The notes under the pieces: generated by a model | Databases searched by the model: none | Told to the model about the DNA's origin: nothing | What the model saw: the letters and a program-made list of their open reading frames with translations, nothing else | DNA from: Mycoplasmatota bacterium | GTDB lineage: Bacteria; Bacillota_I; Bacilli_A; MAG-NZ | Assembly: GCA_018394315.1 (NCBI GenBank) | Contig: CP074575.1 | Span: 957,501 to 1,021,500, forward strand | Direction of reading: 5' to 3' | DNA: 64,000 nucleotides | Part shown: positions 18,559 through 27,155 of the stretch, piece after piece | Position numbering within the stretch: the stretch's first letter is position 1 | How the letters are laid out: each line of letters begins with the position of its first letter | Program-made: the position numbers and the translations under genes

Positions 18559-20421
18559 ATGAAAAGAAAGAATAAGAAAATTAAATTAAATTTGTCATCA
18601 GTAATTACTGCTTTGAAAAAGATTAATGAAATACGTAAAGAATATATAAGAGTGTTGTTTATTAATGCAGTTCTACAAGCGGCAAGACCATTTATACCTA
18701 TCATACTTTCTGCTAGAATATTGGATGAACTCCTAGGAGATAGAAACACTACAACACTTTTAACACTAGCATTAATACTAGTTGGATTAATGCTTGTAAC
18801 CCATGTACTACAGGGATATTTTACTAAAAGATATAATGATGAAACTATGCTTCTTACTAATAACTATTATTTCGAGCTGTCAAAAAAGAGTATGAAATTA
18901 GATTATGAGCAGATAGAGAAAAAGGAAACTTTGGATTTACTTCAGTTTATCCAAGAAGCAGGTAATAACTATATGGGAATATGGCATATCGCTGAATACT
19001 TACAAAAGGGCCTATTAGCAATATTAGAGATCATCATTGCAACTAGTCTGATAATGACCATGTTTACTAACAACGTCAACACATTAGTTGATGAAAACTT
19101 ATCATTTATCCAATCACCGATTACTTTTATTATTCTTGGATTGTTACTTCTGACCGGCATAATTATTATTAGTATTATCCAGGGGAAACTAGGAAAAATT
19201 GCTGCTGATGATGTGAAGAGTGGTGTTGGATCAAATAGAATATTTGGATATTTATTCTTTCATGTTAGCTATAATTATGAGAATGGTAAAGATATAAGAT
19301 TATACAGTGCACAAAATATGCTTAATGAAAAAATCAGGAATTTCGTCGAACCTAACTGTCAAGTTTCTGTAGATAACTTTATTAAACCTAATGCAAAGTA
19401 TTTATCGTTACTCAATCTTGTCAATGTTATAATGTTGGTCGCTGTCTATATGTTTATAACCTTAAAAGCATATATTGGTGCAATCACAGTCGGAGCCATC
19501 TTTATACAGATAAACGCTATTATGAAGTTGTATCAATCAATAGGAAGCTCTTTAAAGCAATATAATATGTTAAAAGCCGCTTGTGAACATTTTAAAAACA
19601 GTATTCAGTATTTTGATCTACCAGAGATGAAAAAAATAGGTACAAAAAAAGTTAATCTAGATGATGAATTAATATTTGAGTTTAAAAACGTATCTTTTAT
19701 GTACCCATCAACAGATACTTTAGTTCTTGACAATATAAATTTGACAATTAATTCAGGTGAGAGGTTGGCTGTCGTTGGTATGAATGGTGCTGGTAAGACA
19801 ACAATGATAAAGCTTTTATGTAGGCTATATGATCCGACAGAGGGCATCATTACACTAAACGGCATTGATATCAGGCAGTATGACTTCGATGACTACATCA
19901 AACTATTTTCAGTGGTATTTCAAGACTTTAGATTATTTTCGTTTAATGTTGACCAAAACGTTGCATCCAGTGAAACTGTGGATCAGAATAAACTGGAGGA
20001 ATGCTTAAACAATTCAGGGCTTGGAAACATCGCTGAGGAGTTGAATGGTGATTATCAGGTATCAGTAGGTAAGAATTTTGATGAGGATGGTAGGGATTTT
20101 TCAGGTGGAGAAAAACAAAAATTAGCTATAGCAAGAGCATTATATAAGGATGCACCTATTGTTGTGTTGGATGAACCAACTGCTGCATTAGACCCTATTG
20201 CAGAGTTTGAGATTTACTCGAAATTTAATAAACTAGTAGGAGATAAAGCTGCAGTTTTTATTTCTCATAGATTATCGTCATGTAAATTTTGTCATAACAT
20301 TGCGGTATTTGATAATGGGCATATTGTTCAGTTCGGAAGTCATGATTCACTGTTATCAAACTCTGAAGGAAAGTATTACGAACTCTGGAATGTGCAAGCA
20401 GAGCACTATATTTACGATTAG
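18559..20421 (+). CDS. ABC transporter, fused permease/ATPase, second subunit
   Basis: 620 residues, same layout as the partner upstream. Walker A GMNGAGKTT, signature FSGGEKQKL, Walker B IVVLDEPTAALD and ISHRLSS. Both subunits keep canonical catalytic residues, unlike the many heterodimers with one degenerate site. The ATPase domains of the two are clearly paralogous (both have DPIAE after Walker B). AGAGGTAG serves as RBS. A hairpin terminator lies 130 bases downstream. Confidence 0.93.
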   Translation: MKRKNKKIKLNLSSVITALKKINEIRKEYIRVLFINAVLQAARPFIPIILSARILDELLGDRNTTTLLTLALILVGLMLVTHVLQGYFTKRYNDETMLLTNNYYFELSKKSMKLDYEQIEKKETLDLLQFIQEAGNNYMGIWHIAEYLQKGLLAILEIIIATSLIMTMFTNNVNTLVDENLSFIQSPITFIILGLLLLTGIIIISIIQGKLGKIAADDVKSGVGSNRIFGYLFFHVSYNYENGKDIRLYSAQNMLNEKIRNFVEPNCQVSVDNFIKPNAKYLSLLNLVNVIMLVAVYMFITLKAYIGAITVGAIFIQINAIMKLYQSIGSSLKQYNMLKAACEHFKNSIQYFDLPEMKKIGTKKVNLDDELIFEFKNVSFMYPSTDTLVLDNINLTINSGERLAVVGMNGAGKTTMIKLLCRLYDPTEGIITLNGIDIRQYDFDDYIKLFSVVFQDFRLFSFNVDQNVASSETVDQNKLEECLNNSGLGNIAEELNGDYQVSVGKNFDEDGRDFSGGEKQKLAIARALYKDAPIVVLDEPTAALDPIAEFEIYSKFNKLVGDKAAVFISHRLSSCKFCHNIAVFDNGHIVQFGSHDSLLSNSEGKYYELWNVQAEHYIYD

Positions 20422-20439
20422 AGTATATTCATATAGCCT

Positions 20440-20530
20440 AGATGGCAACTTAGCACACTGAGGCTGGTTACTCTAAATGGGTGATTTATAACTTCTGTAA
20501 TATCACTAATGGAAATAATGATTTGATTTA
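20440..20530 (+). repeat. Possible diverged intergenic repeat, copy 4
   Basis: GGCAACTTA, CACTGAG and CTGGTTA occur in the same order as at 16547-16595. Similarity is weak and by eye only. Confidence 0.25.
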
Positions 20531-20548
20531 AAACATATAATTACGCTT

Positions 20549-20574
20549 AAAGAAGAACAGTTGTGTTCTTCTTT
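20549..20574 (+). terminator. Terminator of the ABC pair
   Basis: Eleven-bp perfect stem AAAGAAGAACA/TGTTCTTCTTT with a GTTG loop; the 3' arm is T-rich. Confidence 0.8.
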
Positions 20575-20653
20575 ATTGATGTTATATTTTATTTGTGTGC
20601 TGACTAATGGACGCCTTCTGTATACCTTGTCGGATTAAGATGATTAGTAATAA

Positions 20654-20681
20654 TTGTTTAAAATAATGAACATGATATAAT
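20654..20681 (+). promoter_or_regulatory. Promoter of the Ig-like lipoprotein
   Basis: TTGTTT, 16-base spacer, TATAAT; 24 bases before the start codon. Confidence 0.7.
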
Positions 20682-20705
20682 TTATTAAGGATGAGGTGAT
20701 GATCC

Positions 20706-21317
20706 ATGTTAAGAACATTACTAGTTATTTTTTCATTGTTTTTTTTAACGGCTTGTAAAGATAATATATTTGGTCCAGTTGAGGTGACGGGTGTAAGTAT
20801 TAAAGAAATGTCTACTAAGCTGGAAATTGTGATTGATTGGGATGAAGGATATGTGACTACTTCAAAAGTATACGTAGATGTATACCCAAGTAATGCTGAT
20901 AATAAAAAAGTTTTCTATACATCAAGTAATGAAGATGTAGCGAAAATAACAGAAGAAGGAGTGATACATCCAGAAAGACCTGGAACTACTGAAATTGTAG
21001 TTACAACTGAGGATGGAGGATTTTCTGATTCGATAGAGATTGCTGTAGAAACTGTGTATAAAAATAATGCTCCAATCATAGAAGGTACATCTGATTTTGT
21101 TATTACTGTTGGTAGTGATTTGCCTGATTTTCTTGATGGTGTTAGCGTTTGGGATGATTTAGATCCTAATTTAATCGAATCACTAGAAGTTGACTCTAGT
21201 TTAGTTGATGTGAATACAGTAGGAAAATATATTGTAATATATAAAGTAGTGGATTCTGGTAATCTTGGAAACCGTAAAGTAGTTACTGTTACCGTCAAAG
21301 AAGCAGGAATAGACTAA
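20706..21317 (+). CDS. Lipoprotein with two Ig-like domains
   Basis: 203 residues. Lipobox LTAC gives a lipidated Cys at residue 17. Residues about 28-112 look like a Big_2-type domain (VFYTSSNEDVAKITEEGVI, GTTEIVVTT), and about 117-198 resemble the DUF5011 Ig-like fold (NTVGKYIVIYKVVDSGN... VTVTV). Such proteins usually bind the cell surface or other proteins; no enzymatic motif is seen. The gene's last ~50 bases and its 3' flank are duplicated at 22147-22240. Confidence 0.82.
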   Translation: MLRTLLVIFSLFFLTACKDNIFGPVEVTGVSIKEMSTKLEIVIDWDEGYVTTSKVYVDVYPSNADNKKVFYTSSNEDVAKITEEGVIHPERPGTTEIVVTTEDGGFSDSIEIAVETVYKNNAPIIEGTSDFVITVGSDLPDFLDGVSVWDDLDPNLIESLEVDSSLVDVNTVGKYIVIYKVVDSGNLGNRKVVTVTVKEAGID

Positions 21318-21358
21318 AATGAACAACAAAGGAAATAGTTTCCGATTTTAATAACTGT
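21267..21358 (+). repeat. Direct repeat, copy A
   Basis: Covers the end of the Ig-like lipoprotein gene and ~40 bases beyond. It matches 22147-22240 with a handful of differences (shared blocks include AGTTACTGTTACCGTCAAAG and ATGAACAACAAA). Confidence 0.85.
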
Positions 21359-21434
21359 CTAACTGATATTGAACACCTTTTTAGTTACAGATTGAACATG
21401 TGATAGTATTAGAGTAAATCTAAAGGAGACCTGT

Positions 21435-21986
21435 ATGAAAATATTTTATATCGGTATACTAATGATATTATTGATGTTAATAAGTGGTTGTGATCAGAAT
21501 GAAAATACTACTGATTTCTTAAGTAATTATGATAGTACCAAATACGTCAGTTATACTAACGATGATGGTGTGTTTAAAGTAACCTTGTTTATTCAAGAAG
21601 GTCCCTATTATCATGATAAACATATAAATATCTATTCGACGTTAGAATATTTTGGTGATAAGGAATTAGTAGAGATCTGGCATGGTATACCCTATTTTAG
21701 TTATGCGATCTTTGATGAAAAAGATTATTATAGTGAAGCTATAACTTTTACTATTTTAAAGAGGACAGTATTAGAATAGGGAGTTATTTATACTATTCCG
21801 TTCAAAAAAGCTGGTGGTTATTCACAAGACGACCCAGATGCTGATTTTTGGGAAGTATATTATAATGATAAAGAGCTAAAGTTACCTACTGGAGAATATC
21901 AAATAACTGCTTCTTGTGATTTTTGGTTAACACAAGGTGGTTCTTCCTATGAAAATAGTATTATGATTGAAATTGAAGTAAATTAA
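21435..21986 (+). pseudogene. Small lipoprotein gene interrupted by in-frame TAG
   Basis: The frame starts MKIFYIGILMILLMLISGCD (lipidated Cys 19) behind an AAAGGAG site and meets TAG at 21777-21779 after 114 codons. It then continues open for 68 codons (GVIYTIPFKKAGGYS... LPTGEYQITASCDFW... SIMIEIEVN) to TAA 21984-21986. The tail has the beta-strand pattern expected of an Ig-like lipoprotein, so the two parts belong together. Probably a point-mutation pseudogene; a shortened secreted protein is possible. Confidence 0.75.
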
Positions 21987-22332
21987 CTTCAATTTTTTAC
22001 TTTAAATAATTTGATAGCATCATGAATTACGCGTCTTTCCGATCTCCAACACCGTTAGCATTCCTCATTCTACCAACCGCTTCCTTGAAATAAAGATACT
22101 TATAGTGTATAGTGTAAGAAATATTAGAAATTGTGATTAATAGGGAAGAAACCGTAAGGTAGTTACTGTTACCGTCAAAGAAGCAGAATTAGATTAAAAT
22201 GAACAACAAAAAGGAAATAGTTTCCGAATTTAATAACTGTCAAAATTGATGGTAAACCACTTAAAGAACTAAATTCTGAAATAATGAAGTTACTTACTAA
22301 TAAAACTTTTAATCGGACAAGAGGTAATATAA
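21987..22332 (+). other. Intergenic relic region
   Basis: 22028-22085 is clearly richer in G+C than its surroundings. On the minus strand it reads as a short coding-like frame (FKEAVGRMRNANGVGDRKDA, then stop). 22147-22240 is copy B of the direct repeat. 22221-22343 is an open plus-strand frame without a start (VKIDGKPLKELNSEIMKLL...), perhaps the tail of a lost gene. Together these look like debris of deleted genes. Confidence 0.5.
22147..22240 (+). repeat. Direct repeat, copy B
   Basis: About 93 bases matching 21267-21358, including the final codons and stop of the lipoprotein gene, but with no gene in front of it. It suggests a former tandem copy of that gene. Confidence 0.85.
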
Positions 22333-23286
22333 ATGAAATATAATAGCTATAGTCAATTAGAAGAAGATTTTAAAGTACTAATCGAACAAGAAAAATATAT
22401 CGAAGCAGTAAATTTATTGGGAAAAGCATCTAAACTTCTCCCCATTAAGGAGTTTGAGGAAAACTATTTTGACATTGTGTTTGGTAGAGCACGGTTTTTA
22501 ACAAACTGTAAATTGTATGAACAGTGTATAAAGATTTTAATTAATTTAGTCGACCAGGGGTATGCATGTCCATTGAATTGGGAACGTTTTGAACCTTTAA
22601 AAAATGATATAAGATATGACGAACTTAAACAAAAGAACGAACAATTAATAAAGTGGATTGGAAGAAAATCAAAGCCAACATATGTCGTTCATCTCCCAGA
22701 AGGGTATACTGAAAATAAAGAGTATCCATTGTTTATTAACCTTCATGGAGATGGAGAAAACATAAAAAATCACAGCAGTTATTGGAAACCCAGTACGTTT
22801 CTTAAAAGAGATTTTATTGTTGTATATCCTCAATCCTCACAGGTGGCATATCACAATTCTTTTGGATGGCTTGAAAATCCTCTTAAAGCCAGAAGTGAAG
22901 TCAAAGATGTATTTAATCTAGTGTCACAGCAATACTCAATAGATGAAGATTATATAATTATTGGTGGCTTTTCTGGTGGAGCGATAACAGCCTTAGATAT
23001 TACATTGGCTAATGAGTTTCCTGTTAAGGGCTTTATTGCTTTATGCCCATCAAAAACACCACAATCATTTACAAAACAAAATGTTAAGTACGCTAGTGAT
23101 AAGGGTATAAAGGGTGTATTCATGGAAGGGGAATATAATATACCAGTACCCGATGAAGAAGAAATGATTAATGTGTTTAAAGAAGTAGGATTATCATATC
23201 AATACTATATTAATAAGAAAATAGGACATTGGTATCCAAAAGATTTTAGTCAGAAATTAGAAGAAGCATTGAAGTTTATACTATAG
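22333..23286 (+). CDS. Alpha/beta hydrolase (esterase/depolymerase-like)
   Basis: 317 residues. The first ~110 are helical and TPR-like (FLTNCKLYEQCIKILINLVDQGY). The hydrolase part starts at YPLFINLHGDGE (oxyanion region), has the nucleophile elbow GGFSGGAI and ends with a catalytic His in IGHWYP. No signal peptide, so cytoplasmic. The layout resembles Bacillota phospholipase/carboxylesterase-like proteins; substrate unknown. AGAGGTAA precedes the ATG. Confidence 0.82.
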   Translation: MKYNSYSQLEEDFKVLIEQEKYIEAVNLLGKASKLLPIKEFEENYFDIVFGRARFLTNCKLYEQCIKILINLVDQGYACPLNWERFEPLKNDIRYDELKQKNEQLIKWIGRKSKPTYVVHLPEGYTENKEYPLFINLHGDGENIKNHSSYWKPSTFLKRDFIVVYPQSSQVAYHNSFGWLENPLKARSEVKDVFNLVSQQYSIDEDYIIIGGFSGGAITALDITLANEFPVKGFIALCPSKTPQSFTKQNVKYASDKGIKGVFMEGEYNIPVPDEEEMINVFKEVGLSYQYYINKKIGHWYPKDFSQKLEEALKFIL

Positions 23287-23561
23287 ATATATAATATTTT
23301 TTTCCTTCTTTACTCCTTAACAAGATAATTTTGAGAACGATTATCGATATTTAATCTAAAAGGAATCCTCATAAGTAGAAGATTGATTTAGGAAGGCTTT
23401 ATTACTTTCCTAGTAAGATAAGAAAGAGCATCCATCAAAGGATTGAAAATCCATGCTACAGTTTTTCCTAAAAGAAATGAAAAGTAGACATAGTTCGACA
23501 ACCTTCGTTGTAACATTATTGATATACTATTTAGGAAAAAAAAGCGAGAGGAGTGTTAATT

Positions 23562-23795
23562 ATGAAAATGACGTTTGGTTTTCTATACTTAATTTTAGGA
23601 GGAGCACTTATAATTTATGGATTAATAATTTCGCGACGAGCAAATACTTATTATACGAAAAACCCTAATAAAGTAAATATTGGAGCAGTTATAAGCGTAG
23701 CAGGAATATTAGTAATGATGGTTGGAATTAGCTTCTTTACGGAATATTTATCCCCGCCTTGGGTAGATAAGTATTGGAACCGTTTAACGAATTAA
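23562..23795 (+). CDS. Small two-helix membrane protein
   Basis: 77 residues. ATG 23562 follows GAGAGGAG at a normal distance. Two hydrophobic helices (about 4-24 and 42-62) are joined by a basic loop (SRRANTYYTKNPNK). Family not recognised. It stands alone; the 275 bases upstream hold no other supported gene. Confidence 0.65.
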   Translation: MKMTFGFLYLILGGALIIYGLIISRRANTYYTKNPNKVNIGAVISVAGILVMMVGISFFTEYLSPPWVDKYWNRLTN

Positions 23796-23851
23796 TTATG
23801 TCAGTATAATATGATATACTGCTTATAGAGATCTGCATTACAAGAGGGATT

Positions 23852-24027
23852 ATGAAGAGAGTAAGTATTACATATGAAAGATTAGGTGGTATTTTTCTTG
23901 TATTACTTCTATTACTAGATAAACTATATATATTTCAGTCATTGAACTTATATTTTTTTTTAACTTAAGTTTGTTGATTTATTTAGCAACGATATTTCTA
24001 ATTAAAATTTGGTCAGTGGCGCATTAG
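23852..24027 (+). pseudogene. Small membrane protein frameshifted at a poly-T run
   Basis: ATG 23852 with AAGAGGG before it opens a 38-codon frame ending at TAA 23966. A run of nine T at 23953-23961 lies just before the stop. One extra T would join it to a hydrophobic frame (NLSLLIYLATIFLIKIWSVAH) ending at TAG 24025, giving a ~58-residue two-helix protein. Either decay, phase variation or a homopolymer sequencing error. Confidence 0.45.
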
Positions 24028-24114
24028 GATTAATATGGCTCTTAATCCTTATATCTGATATCTACTAGTTTTTTAGAAGCCGTGTATCTAAACTGTATTC
24101 AATGGAGGGTCTTT

Positions 24115-24363
24115 TTGAAGAGAGTGAGAGCAAATTTATTAAGAGTGTTGGAATCGAATGACAAATTATTAAAAATAATCTGGATTTATTTTTGGGTGAT
24201 CTCAATAGGTGTTTTTATTTATAGTTTTGCATTTATAGGCTCAAGTGTTATGTTAGTTGCACTGATTGAATTATTTTGGTTTTGGGTAAAAAATGTATTT
24301 TGTATATTAGTTCTTTACTTGCTAGTTACTATAAGAATGAATTTAAGGGAAAAAGATTTATAG
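24115..24363 (+). CDS. Small two-helix membrane protein, TTG start
   Basis: 82 residues from TTG 24115, which is correctly spaced from GGAGGGT at 24104-24110; upstream in-frame starts lack an RBS. It begins MKRVRANLLRVLESND and then has two hydrophobic helices (about 22-43 and 50-72). The MKRV start recalls the frameshifted small gene just upstream, so the two may be related. Function unknown. Confidence 0.55.
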   Translation: MKRVRANLLRVLESNDKLLKIIWIYFWVISIGVFIYSFAFIGSSVMLVALIELFWFWVKNVFCILVLYLLVTIRMNLREKDL

Positions 24364-24505
24364 GATTAAGCAAATCATTTTAAAGAAAGAATGTCATTGC
24401 TTAAACGCTGACTGAAGCTCAATAAATTAGTTATATGTAAAGGAGATATGATATTCTACTCTCCTTTATTTAGCAAAGTATAATTATATAAGGGTGGTGA
24501 GTTTA

Positions 24506-25396
24506 ATGAAAAAAGTATTACTTTTAATATTTATGTTTTTATTAACAGCCTGTGATAAAACAACTGAAACTAATTTTAATAAAGATTGTAATGAAGATGT
24601 TTGTGCGTTTGCTGAATTTAATAGATATGAGCAGGGAACAATGGTTGTTGATGTAAAGTGGATAAACAACAATGAATATAGAGTAGGACCTGGAGAAGCT
24701 TACACTTTACAAAAGAAAGTAAATTTGAACTGGAAAACAATAAGAAAAGATCCATTAAGGGATAACGACGGAGTTAGAGGCTTTATGGACCCGAATAGTA
24801 CAGAAGTTCATAAGTATTCTTTATATAAGTTTACCGACGGTTTAACAAAAGGAAAGTATAGAATTGTTACTGATTTCTTAACTTTAGAAGATAACGGAAC
24901 AATAAAGCGTGACATGGAAATATACTTTGAATCGACTAGTGAAGGTATAGTAGACCCAAGCTTAGAAAATCAAGAAAAGTATTGGGAAGAAGCAGAACAA
25001 AAGTATGATGAATTAATTGGTATATCAATGGATATAGAAAAAGATACTTATGAACAGGGTGTTATGGAAGTGAAGGCTATTATTACTAATGAGATTGATG
25101 ATGAATTTACCTATGGAGAAAGCTTTTCTATAGAAAAGAAAATTGAAGGCGTTTGGAAAAATGTAATAAAGGATTTGAAATTTGAAGGGGTTCCGTTCAT
25201 TGACATTGGTTACTTTTTTGATAACAATACTAATGTGGAGTATAAGTATAACTTAAATCCTTATACACATGGTTTAAATGCGGGTGAATATAGAATCAAG
25301 ACTGATGTGATTAGAGATACAGTAGACGGAAAAGAAAACAAGGTCGATATTCATGATAGATTATTCCAAGTATATGGATACTTTGAAGTTAGGTAG
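24506..25396 (+). CDS. Lipoprotein with two Big_14-type Ig-like repeats
   Basis: 296 residues from ATG 24506 (AGGGTGGTG upstream). Lipobox LTAC, lipidated Cys 16. Two halves repeat one another: NRYEQGTMVVDVKWINNNEY... YTLQKKV... GKYRIVTDF and KDTYEQGVMEVKAIITNEID... FSIEKKI... GEYRIKTDV. This matches the Ig-like domain (Big_14) also found next to BlaR1 and in Bacillota lipoproteins. An acidic linker (about 150-175) separates them. No catalytic motif; a surface binding or sensing role is inferred. Confidence 0.82.
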   Translation: MKKVLLLIFMFLLTACDKTTETNFNKDCNEDVCAFAEFNRYEQGTMVVDVKWINNNEYRVGPGEAYTLQKKVNLNWKTIRKDPLRDNDGVRGFMDPNSTEVHKYSLYKFTDGLTKGKYRIVTDFLTLEDNGTIKRDMEIYFESTSEGIVDPSLENQEKYWEEAEQKYDELIGISMDIEKDTYEQGVMEVKAIITNEIDDEFTYGESFSIEKKIEGVWKNVIKDLKFEGVPFIDIGYFFDNNTNVEYKYNLNPYTHGLNAGEYRIKTDVIRDTVDGKENKVDIHDRLFQVYGYFEVR

Positions 25397-25404
25397 TGTC
25401 TTAT

Positions 25405-25515
25405 ATGAACATCTATTATTCAATAAGAATGGGTGATGCTTTAAAAGCGGTTTGGGATGGAACTACGACTTTAGAAGAACCACAAGTTGAGATTGTATCA
25501 CTTGATGATGCTTGA
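25405..25515 (+). CDS. Possible short open frame or gene remnant
   Basis: 36 codons (MNIYYSIRMGDALKAVWDGT...) eight bases after the lipoprotein stop. No good RBS. It may be the eroded end of another gene. The following hairpin ends the unit. Confidence 0.2.
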   Translation: MNIYYSIRMGDALKAVWDGTTTLEEPQVEIVSLDDA

Positions 25516-25540
25516 ATGGAAGAATACAATAAATAACACT

Positions 25541-25566
25541 GGTAGACATAGTCTACCGTTTCTTTT
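25541..25566 (+). terminator. Terminator after the Big_14 lipoprotein
   Basis: Seven-bp stem GGTAGAC/GTCTACC with an ATA loop, followed by GTTTCTTTTTT. Confidence 0.85.
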
Positions 25567-25661
25567 TTGTGATTAAATTTTTCACGATATTTTATATTGT
25601 TTTTTGCTTTTTGAATAATGCTAAATATTAGAAATTTTTTAAAGAATTACTTGTTAATTAA

Positions 25662-25670
25662 TGATATAAT
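25662..25670 (+). promoter_or_regulatory. Extended -10 promoter of the jet operon
   Basis: TGATATAAT, 54 bases before the jetA ATG; a second overlapping TATAAT follows at 25670. No convincing -35. Confidence 0.5.
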
Positions 25671-25724
25671 ATAATGAAATGAGTGTTATGTTGGTAAGAT
25701 TTGTCAAACTTAGGAAGTGATTTA

Positions 25725-27155
25725 ATGAACATATTTGATGTAATACCTGAAAAGTTTTTTTCGCTCTTAGCGTCAAAGAATAAGGTCATTTACAGTAAGT
25801 GTATAAAACTGATTTTTGATAGAACTAAAAATGAAGTTTCTTTCAGTTATTCTAGAAGTGATGTTGTTGAAGATATCGTTGAGGTGTTAGAAAATGAACA
25901 TTTGAGCGATTTTGATGAAATTGAAGATGTTAAGACGCATTCATATAAAGATAAAGCTAATGTTATTTTAAGGAAACTTAAAGAATATGGTTGGATTATT
26001 GAGGGACTAAATACTGATTATACAAAAACAATTTTCTTTCCAACCTATGCATTACCTTTTATAGATGCAATAGATAATATTTATGAAAATACGCAGCAAG
26101 TTATATCTTTTGATAATGATGATACTTATACAGAATTTAACTATTCTACTAAAGTTGAAATCGAAGGTTATGCTTATACAATTTACTCATTACTTAATAA
26201 TACTTCGAATTTAAAGAAGAGCACTGTTTTACTACAAACTACAGAAAATATTAAGTTGTTACTTAATTCACTTAAACAACTTAACTATAAAATTAAGTCA
26301 TACTCAGATAGTGTAAAAATATTAACAAATATTGAGGATGCGATTAGAGATTTCTTCACTGAATATACTCAAGAAGTTTTATATAAGAATTATCATAAGA
26401 TCAAAACACTAGATAATATCAGTAAGTATAGAAGTAAAATAATTACTAATTTATCTAGTAAATTAAGAAATGATTTATTTATAAAAACTGTCTCAAAAGA
26501 GCTAGTCTCAAATGATTATTTTGAGACAGTGACTATTGCTTCAGAGAAAGTAAGAGAGATGCTCCATTTTTGTATAGATTCTTTACAAAATGTTGACGAA
26601 ATAGTGAAAGTTATCGAAGAAGAAAACTATATGTATACAAATATAATTCTAAAGAAGACGAAATTCATGATTAAGAATTATGACGATGGAGAAGGTTATT
26701 TAAAGTCGATTCTTAAAAAAGTAGTTGAAGATATCAAAAAGGAAGAAGAGTATGAATTACCTGAGTACTTTGATAAATTGTTTACATTATTTTCAGCTAA
26801 TTATATCGATAACGAGTCATTATATAAACCAAGAAAAACTAGAACAGTATTTAAGCAATCTAGAATAGCGGTTGATGAAAAAATAAATATTGTAGATATA
26901 AATATATTAGATAAACTTAGTAGTTCTGGTCATTCGCTTAAATTTATAGATAAATATGTAACTGAGTTACTTGGTGAAAAGATAGAGATTAAAATTGAGG
27001 AAATTCCACTTAATACAATTTCTGATTTCATAATACTGATCTATATGATTATATACGCATCGAAAAGCGACAAATATTCGGTTGATTATTTTGATGATGA
27101 AATAATTGTTAATGGCGTTAAATTTAGAAAATTTTCAGTTAGGGGGAACTCTTAA
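25725..27155 (+). CDS. jetA: Wadjet/Mks SMC complex subunit JetA (kleisin, MukF-like)
   Basis: 476 residues from ATG 25725 (AGGAAGTGA upstream). It begins MNIFDVIPEKFFSLLASKNK, the characteristic JetA N-terminus (DUF5716 family), which links the SMC heads and binds JetB. Winged-helix-like ends and a helical middle are expected. It overlaps jetB by one base (TAATG), the same junction as jetC with the stub after it. First gene of the operon. Family call rests on the N-terminal motif and on the JetB- and JetC-like genes behind it. Confidence 0.88.
   Translation: MNIFDVIPEKFFSLLASKNKVIYSKCIKLIFDRTKNEVSFSYSRSDVVEDIVEVLENEHLSDFDEIEDVKTHSYKDKANVILRKLKEYGWIIEGLNTDYTKTIFFPTYALPFIDAIDNIYENTQQVISFDNDDTYTEFNYSTKVEIEGYAYTIYSLLNNTSNLKKSTVLLQTTENIKLLLNSLKQLNYKIKSYSDSVKILTNIEDAIRDFFTEYTQEVLYKNYHKIKTLDNISKYRSKIITNLSSKLRNDLFIKTVSKELVSNDYFETVTIASEKVREMLHFCIDSLQNVDEIVKVIEEENYMYTNIILKKTKFMIKNYDDGEGYLKSILKKVVEDIKKEEEYELPEYFDKLFTLFSANYIDNESLYKPRKTRTVFKQSRIAVDEKINIVDINILDKLSSSGHSLKFIDKYVTELLGEKIEIKIEEIPLNTISDFIILIYMIIYASKSDKYSVDYFDDEIIVNGVKFRKFSVRGNS

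Noticed and set aside
13348-21779. TAG recoded as a sense codon in this organism
   Set aside because: sufC, both ABC genes and hpf end in TAG where their families end, and only two accessory genes have internal TAG. Point mutations explain this better.
22034-22045. TCTTTCCGATCT resembles the end of a common sequencing adapter
   Set aside because: One mismatch, and the neighbouring bases do not continue the adapter. The minus strand reads as a coherent coding tail. Chance is more likely, though read coverage should be checked.
23453-23668. 71-codon plus-strand frame
   Set aside because: No RBS; it runs out of frame through the better supported small membrane gene at 23562.
25405-25515. 36-codon frame as an antitoxin or peptide gene
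   Set aside because: No RBS and no partner; kept only as a low-confidence remnant.
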